Assembly (NCBI GenBank): GCA_037954325.1
Contig: JBBMNZ010000001.1
Coordinates: 27,264,758 to 27,328,757, forward strand
Direction of reading: 5' to 3'
Length of the DNA: 64,000 nucleotides
Source of the DNA: Fistularia commersonii
Lineage: Eukaryota > Chordata > Actinopteri > Syngnathiformes > Fistulariidae
In this document: in pieces, positions 58,201 to 64,000 of the stretch
Numbering within the stretch: the first letter of the stretch is position 1
Layout of the letters: each line of letters opens with the position of its first letter
Notes under the pieces: model-generated
The model's database searches: none
What the model was told of the DNA's origin: nothing
The model's input: only the letters and a program-made list of their open reading frames with translations
Made by a program: the position numbers and the translations under genes

Positions 58201-60639
58201 AGTCTATTTGATTTAGTTTGAAACTTATTTCTTCTCAGAAGTAGAGAGGATAAAGACCCTCACTAGTTCCGCGACATTACAATGTTCAAAAAACTGTATA
58301 TATGTTTGTTTTCTTTTTCTTTTTTTTTTTGGAAATTGTAATTTTTAATGTTTTGCACTGAATACCACTGTTCTCTGGATTTTGGCAGAAGTGTTTTATA
58401 TTTTTGGAAGAAAAAAAAGTTTGAGAATAAGAATGGATATTTGAGAACGGAATGAAAAGTTACAGTACAATAATCAATAAAAATAAATTAAACACTAGCT
58501 GAAATTGACATGATATGAATCTTCAATTTGTCTGAATGGTAAAGACGGTAAATTTGCTCCTGCTCATGTGAAGTGTGAAAAGTTGCTGAAGTGCAACATT
58601 GACACAACAAAATGGATAAATAAGCCCATTAAGTTGGGACTAAACATAAGAAATGGTTGACAACAGAACTTGGCTTTTTTGATACAAGCCTGATTAAGTC
58701 CAGAAGAACAAGTCTCTCACCTTGGTCCTGCTCCCTTATTTCTGCCTCCAGGTCCTCAGGGTCCATGTAGGCCATGTTCTCGTCGTCTTCTGGCGACTTG
58801 CACTTGCCGCAGCAGAAGCAGCAGCAGCAGAAGCAGCAGCAGCAGGTGAAGATCCCACAGCAAACCAACAGAGCCTGGATACAAACAGCAGCAAAACCAA
58901 AAGACGACATTCACGAAAGGTCTCCTCTCAGCAGCCTGACTCTCACACGTCCTACTTGCCAAAAACGTCAATCTATTTATTTGTTTATTTTTTCACTGAA
59001 TAGCGGCAGGTTGAGCATACTCTAACACGGTTGATGAAATTCTAGTTATCAGGTGAAATAATTGATACTCTGCTACATTTTTCTTTCTTGAGCTGTAGCT
59101 TTGCAGCACTCAGATGAAAGTGATTACATTTTTCATGTGACAGACGATAGTTTTAATGTCTGGGACATGCAAGCATTGTCTACTTTGGCAAAAAAAAAAA
59201 AAAACCTCTCACCTTGAACCAACATTTGGACATAAGGAAGTAGTATTTGACTCTGTCGTCCCCAAACTGCTCGGCCACATAGAGACCCATAGATCCATAC
59301 TCATCATAGATGTTGCGCTTGTTCTCATCGGTGAGGATAGAGTTTGCATTGTTGATTTCCTTGAATTTCTCTGCAGCCTCTGGGTTATCGGGATTTTTAT
59401 CAGGGTGATGCCTCAAGGCCAACTTTCTGCACACACACACACACACACAAAAAAAACACAACGTGTCAGTGAAAAAAAGCATAAAACTCATTATACATCA
59501 TTGTAATTCCCTTCTAATGTCTCCATTGGAATGGACAAAAGATGTTGGCAATTTATAACAAAACGGTTTGGGGACAAACAGGGCAAATTAATAGCAATCA
59601 CAAGTATTACTATTATTATTATTATTATTTGAATCAAAAAGCAAACAGAAAGTTAAAGGATAACCCCCCAAAATCTGTTAAAATTAAAGATTGTAGAGAC
59701 AACAGCCAGGGGTGAATCCAAACAAATCAAAACAAAATAGGAGAATAATTGATAAATAAACTTGATAAACAAAATCAACTGAAATGTTTAGCATCTCAAA
59801 CTAAAAATAGCTATTCCTAATATCCTTTCCCCCCCCTTTGATTTGTGAAAAATCTTTTACATACACAACTGAACCACTGATTTGACCTTCAAATTCAAAT
59901 CTTTGTACTTTTTAAGGCCTTAAAACATTTTATAGCCTTGACTTTGACACTTTATGGTTTTATTTGTATTTCTTATTCTCCCTCCTTCCTACTATTATGT
60001 TATGTTTTACTTGAAACTCTGGCACAACAATTTCCTTCGGGATAAATAAAGTTGTTCCTATTCTTATTCAAATTTGATTTTCATTTTTGAAATTCAATGA
60101 TCTGATTCAAAGCTTCTAATTCCTATGATTTTATTTTTGAGCAGATTCTTAAGTTAAGAAATTCAGGACTTTTTTTCCTGTTGCGACAGGTATGCTTCCC
60201 TAAAAAACAGAGAACTTCCACTGCAAAAAAAAAAAAAAGTTAATATAAAAAGCTGACATTCGAGGAAAAAAGGCCCGTCACTCTGCGTCAAGATCATGTA
60301 GAATAATTCAATAAACACAACAGTGTCAGTCAACACAGTTGCAGTGTGATCTCGCCATTTTTATTGTTAACAGTTGAAACTGTCTCTTTATGACGCCGGC
60401 CAGTGTCAGAACACAAGCCAGGTCTCATACCTGAGCTGACAACGATAAATATCTAAAGGGCTGTTCCTTCCTCGTGTCCTGTGCTGAAGGCTCAGCACAA
60501 ACATTACATCACAACGGCCAACACACCTGTAAGCCTTCTTGATCTCCTCTGGAGAAGCTCCTTTCTCCAGGCCCAGCACCTTGTACAGGCTGTCCCCTGC
60601 TGTGGACATCTTTCGTTGCGTTTTGTTTGAGTCTTCCAT
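55138..60639 (-). CDS. dnajc5g: Cysteine-string protein, DNAJC5 gamma type
   Basis: Exons: 60527-60639, 59213-59426, 58721-58874, then 57918-57995 (or 57883-57995 read to its own stop) and 55138-55223. J domain with HPD (HHPDKNP), then a cysteine string with 13 Cys in 25 residues for palmitoylation, then an acidic tail. CSPs are Hsc70 co-chaperones on synaptic and secretory vesicles. VKYYFLMSKCWFK resembles the human gamma paralogue more than alpha, and DNAJC5G is on human 2p23.3. Models: 214 aa (both last exons spliced), 188 aa (57918 exon skipped), 197 aa (stop within exon 4). All keep frame. The start is ATG 60639; a second ATG lies 30 bases inside. A 5' UTR/promoter lies upstream, around 60650-61560. 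Confidence 0.85.
55604..56100. mobile_element. hAT-like element, 497 bp, in dnajc5g last intron
   Basis: Ends CAGGGGTGGGCAAAC and GTTTGCCCGTCCCTG; flanks ATATAAAC and ATACAAAC agree at 7 of 8 positions. The remaining intron (56100-57880) shows no further gene. Confidence 0.8.
57883..57995 (-). other. dnajc5g: dnajc5g exon 4: cassette exon or alternative last exon
   Basis: Acceptor TATCTCACAG at 57996; the frame AGDTVINIQPSSSGAPD continues to a stop at 57883-57885. Inside it, ACGTCAG|GTAACG offers a donor after 57918 giving a 78-bp exon that begins and ends in phase 1. Confidence 0.65.
59885..60070 (+). repeat. LINE-like 3' tail, copy A (dnajc5g intron 1)
   Basis: CAAATCTTTGTACTTTTTAA through TTTCCTTCGGGATAAATAAA. 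Very similar to copy B at 60785-60965 in the same orientation. Confidence 0.65.
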
Positions 60640-60784
60640 TTCGAAGGGTTCGGCTGCTGACACAGAGAGGCGGTTAAAGCAAGTGCTTTTATTTAAGATT
60701 TACTTTAAATGATAATACTTTCCGCCTGGAGATACGATGACTTGTTTTTTTTCCCCCGGTATATTATTATGATATATATTATAT

Positions 60785-60965
60785 ATCAAATCTTTGTACT
60801 TTTTTAAGACCTGAAAACACTTGATAGCTTTAACGCTTTATATTTTATTGTATTTCTTATTCTCCCTCCTTCCTACTATTATCTATTATTGTTATGTTTT
60901 GCTTGAAACTCTAGCACAACAATTTCCTTCGGGATAAATAAAGTTGTTCTTATCTTATCTTATAT
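60785..60965 (+). repeat. LINE-like 3' tail, copy B (upstream of dnajc5g exon 1)
   Basis: Same sequence blocks and order as copy A, about 900 bp apart, bracketing the first coding exon of dnajc5g. Confidence 0.65.
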
Positions 60966-61299
60966 TATCTTATTTGTTTTCTTTGAGAACCAACACAACA
61001 AATACACTCGGGAGTGACCTTTATTTAAAAAAAAATAAAATAAAATAAAAATAATTATCTTTGTTTTAGGCATTTTTTTGTTGAAAAAAAAACAAAAAAA
61101 ACCTGTCAAGTGGCATTTCCCTTACGTCAAGTGACACTGACCACATTTGCTTTTACTTCAAAAACTTAAAAAATAACCCTGGTAAACGTTGTCCAATTTT
61201 ACAATAAATAAACACAGAATAAGTTTATTTACACATATTTATATGAATTAATATATTAAAATGAATTGGTGACCGAAGAACATTCATGTGATTCATCCA

Positions 61300-61570
61300 C
61301 TTCCGGCATTTTTTTTAAATTGCTAACAGACTTAGCTAACTTTGGTAAAGTAGCATGAAGTACAAGAAGACTCTTACACACTGGATAAACGAATGTGGCA
61401 GTCTTTCTCTTGTTTTCCGGTGAAGTCTGCGGTCTTTCCGTCGGGTCTGTCCCATGAATTAAAGCTAGAACACGGTTAAAACGGCGAAAGTTCTCCTTCC
61501 ATGAGCCGCGGAGAGCGGAGCCGCGTCTTTAGCCGCACCGAAGGAGGAAGTCAGAGGGCGGAAGTTGACG
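61300..61570 (-). promoter_or_regulatory. dnajc5g: Probable dnajc5g promoter / 5' UTR
   Basis: A GC-richer, CpG-containing island (CTTCCGGCAT, TTTTCCGGTG, GAGCCGCGGAGAGCGG) in an AT-rich neighbourhood, upstream of the first coding exon. ETS-like CTTCCGG motifs are present. Inferred from composition. Confidence 0.4.
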
Positions 61571-61619
61571 TCACAGGCAGGTGGAATTTTCATCCAGATT
61601 GTGCAAGTTTATTTTATTT

Positions 61620-61754
61620 ATCCACAAGAATAATAATAATATTTTTTGTTTTTATTGTTATAATAATCATTATTATTATTATTATTATTATTATATTAAC
61701 AATAATAGTAATTGTAATAATAATAATAATAATAATTATTATTATTTTTATCAC

Positions 61755-61794
<40 letters not shown>

Positions 61795-61795
61795 G
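61620..61795. repeat. (TAT)n/(TAA)n and (GTT)n microsatellites
   Basis: Trinucleotide arrays with about 14 GTT units at 61755-61794. 61800-62500 is AT-rich and shows no gene. Confidence 0.95.
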
Positions 61796-62844
61796 AGAAC
61801 AGCTAAAATGAAGTCTTCCTCATCCACCACCTCTCGGCTTCGGTTAGGATCATAACCGAAAACATTGTAAAAAAAAAAAGGAAGTTTTGAAAAATACAAA
61901 GAAATCAAACCAAAAAAAAAAAAAAGTATTGCATGGGTAAACATGAATTTGAAAGACATTGCTTGACTTTAAATATACAACAAAGACGCATTTTCACAAA
62001 AGCAGAAGTTCTATATGAAAAGAAATTGAGTAACAATTGAAATTTTACATATATATATTTTTTGTTTCAATAAAGACTGTCTCAGTCTCGTGAAACTATT
62101 TTCTAATTGAGACAAACCACAGCCTAATTTAGGTAGAGGTTTGTTCCTGTTCCCTGATTGTGTGTTTGATACATATTTTTGATAGTTGGTTTTAAAAAAA
62201 AAGTTTCTTGGTACAGATTGAAAATATGGAATAAAATTAATGGACAACTAGTGGTCTGAGATGGAAATGCATCCAAAGATGTCAGTCCTTTTCATTTGAA
62301 ACGAATAAGTTTCACGAAAAAGCTGAACAGTTTGAAGTATATTGATATAAAAAGGATGAAATGATAAGGCATTTGTATAATTCATGCTCAGACTTTAGGT
62401 GCAAGTCTACATGGATGCAATTAGAAAGCACAATTTTTGGGTGGATGATTAAAAAATAACTTTAGAGTGCACACGACATAACAATTAACAAATATGTTTA
62501 TGTTATGCCAAAATATGCGAGGAATAAAAAGGTAATAAACAAACAAAAAAAAAAAATCTCAGAAAATCAGACAGGTCCCAAGCGTGAGCGTGTTTTACTC
62601 CTCTATTTCCCACACCATGGGAAATAAGCAAAATAAATAGATCGTACATTTTAAAGATTTTGGTGTGACACAATACGTTTACAAAAAATACACCAGCATG
62701 AATACCGGATCTGAACTGAGACACATCTGGGAGCGTCAGCGCCTTCGATCCCCGAGTCTCACCTCCAGGCTGCGGCTGCGGAGAAGGTTGCCGAGCAGGT
62801 GTCGTCTCTTGGACGACAGTTTTTCCGGCAGGTCTCCGTCCACC

Positions 62845-62882
62845 CTGCCTCACCATGTAAATAATTCTACATGGTGAGGCAG
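62845..62882. repeat. Perfect 15-bp palindrome with 8-bp loop at a splice acceptor
   Basis: Arms CTGCCTCACCATGTA and TACATGGTGAGGCAG are exact inverses. The left edge is the AG of the tp53i3 exon acceptor on the minus strand. Confidence 0.85.
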
Positions 62883-62884
62883 CT

Positions 62885-63663
62885 TCCTTTGATAGCCTTT
62901 TCCCTGGCTGTGCTGTTTCCACACATGTATTTTCATATTCAAGCATTTAACCAATCAAATGTCAGCCATTTTTTGTTGCCAGGCAGGGTCAAATTCAAAG
63001 AAATCTGTCCAGAGGCCTTCAGAATCAGATTCATGGGCCTTGGACTTTGAGCAAAAAATAAGTGTTGATGAAATGATTGCTTCAACCGATCAGATTTTGA
63101 GCTGCGACACCAAGGCCTTCTAGAAGGCTACGGTAACGTCAGCGTGTCACACGAATGTACTAGCCAGAGCTAGCAGGATGCATCTGTAGCGAGCTACAGG
63201 AACACGAACATAGTTCTGTCGATACAACAGCTAATTTGTCAACCCATGATGGCTGAATGAAGAGAAGAAATTGATGTGGTTGCAGGATTTTGTCAAATCC
63301 ATTTTCAAGACGGACTTTTCAAGAAAAGCTGGGCATCGTTAAGAAAGGTCGGGCATTTCCGAAGCCAGCAGGCCTGTGACAGCAAGGAAAAGGATTTGTC
63401 CGTCACTTTCAGTGCATCATAAGATGGTTTTTATACCCATAAAACAGTTATTGAGGTGTGATTTGATAAATAGAACCGTACTGAAGCCCTGGGTGTGAAA
63501 TGCACGTCCCGCTACTGCAATATATAGTATCTGAAATTCAATATTTCTAACTCTAAAAAGGTTTCAGCAAGTTTGCAGCACATGAAGTGGTAATATGAAT
63601 ACCACTTCATTAAGGTTGCAATACGATTTCCTAGAAACAACTGATTTTTGTGCCACATGTCAC
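62885..63663. other. Intron of the tp53i3 relic
   Basis: No exon found. 62930-63430 has a moderate-GC composition and looks like an inserted repeat, but I cannot name it. Confidence 0.35.
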
Positions 63664-63857
63664 CTTCTGTAAATTCAAGGACTCCCCGTGCAAAGCTTTC
63701 CTCTTTGCAGTTGAACCCTGCTGCTGCAGCCAGCTTCAACGCCAACGACACTTTCTCCGAATAAACAAACCAGACGGCGGCTGTTCCAACTCCACCGGCT
63801 CCAGCGTGAACCAGCACGACCTCGCCCTCCTTCACCTGAACTGGAGGATAGGTGAAG

Positions 63858-63860
<3 letters not shown>

Positions 63861-63890
<30 letters not shown>
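63861..63890. repeat. (CA)n microsatellite
   Basis: About 14 CA units, lying in the intron just upstream of the tp53i3 exon acceptor. Confidence 0.95.
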
Positions 63891-63892
<2 letters not shown>

Positions 63893-64000
63893 TGAAAACT
63901 GACACCAAGATTAGAACAAAATAAAAGGGGGTTGTAACATGTGGTGCAGAAAGAAAGTTATCTAATTGATAAAAAATTCATCTTTTTTTTTACCAAATAA

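Larger units (their letters stand above)
62763..63835 (-). pseudogene. tp53i3: TP53-inducible quinone oxidoreductase (PIG3), two exons, probably decayed
   Basis: Exon 63664-63835 (172 bp) codes for the NADPH-binding start VLVHAGAGGVGTAAV and KLAAAAGFNCKEE, as in PIG3. Exon 62763-62844 (82 bp) codes for KLSSKRRHLLGNLLRSRSLE. Defects: about 12 residues between GTAAV and SEKV are missing in frame, removing the second Rossmann strand; the exon expected between the two (DCIGG ... GRWVLYGL) is not in 62885-63663, and joining the two directly shifts the frame (phase 1 into phase 2); the terminal exon is not found before dnajc5g; the 62844 acceptor lies in a perfect palindrome without a pyrimidine tract. 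PIG3 is a p53-induced NADPH quinone reductase. The 5' exons lie outside the window, so a rearranged but active gene is not excluded. Confidence 0.55.

Noticed and set aside
60640..60663. N-terminal extension of dnajc5g upstream of ATG 60639
   Set aside because: The open frame there begins with GTG and lies in 5' UTR next to a possible acceptor; the ATG start gives a normal CSP N-terminus.
61581..61959. Frames rich in Asn, Tyr, Val or Cys
   Set aside because: They are translations of trinucleotide microsatellites.
62503..62946. 147-codon minus-strand frame
   Set aside because: It runs in the wrong frame through the tp53i3 exon 62763-62844 and through the palindrome; no domain.

Overview
The window is nuclear DNA of a ray-finned (teleost) fish. 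Its genes are split by GT-AG introns, the products are vertebrate-specific, microsatellites are long, and introns are crowded with fish-type repeats (hAT, pogo/Tigger and Tc1-like MITEs, LINE reverse-transcriptase relics, a Penelope-like remnant). No bacterial, phage or CRISPR feature is present. Exon limits were worked out by hand from splice sites, reading phase and remembered family sequences; no alignment or transcript data were available.

Left part (1-23 kb): the 3' end of a tudor-domain gene (tdrd6, +), then ankrd66 (+, three exons, with a perfect RFX X-box just upstream of the ATG), then an adhesion GPCR of the ADGRF group (-, 15 coding exons, 1,050 aa in my model) with a Cys-rich segment, SEA, two Ig-like, HRM-like, GAIN/GPS and 7TM regions. 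In human, TDRD6, ANKRD66 and ADGRF5 lie together on 6p12.3.

Middle (23-30.7 kb): no host gene found; repeats plus one unclassified segment at about 25 kb.

Right part (30.7-64 kb): a sodium/multivitamin transporter (slc5a6, -, 14 coding exons); the kinetochore gene cenpo (+, six coding exons); an unrecognised basic, helical, apparently intronless 191-aa gene (-); a cysteine-string-protein gene of the dnajc5g type (-) with two alternative C-terminal exons; and at the right edge two exons of tp53i3 (-) that look decayed. The human counterparts of these recognised genes lie on 2p23.3, so the window joins blocks that are separate in human.

Functions are unrelated (germline piRNA scaffold, ankyrin protein, adhesion receptor, vitamin uptake, centromere, synaptic co-chaperone, quinone reductase); there is no shared pathway. 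The most interesting items are the dnajc5g C-terminal exon choice, the X-box of ankrd66, three MITE insertions whose empty sites survive in nearby duplicated copies, two hAT elements stacked at one 8-bp target, and the palindrome sitting on a splice acceptor of the tp53i3 relic.
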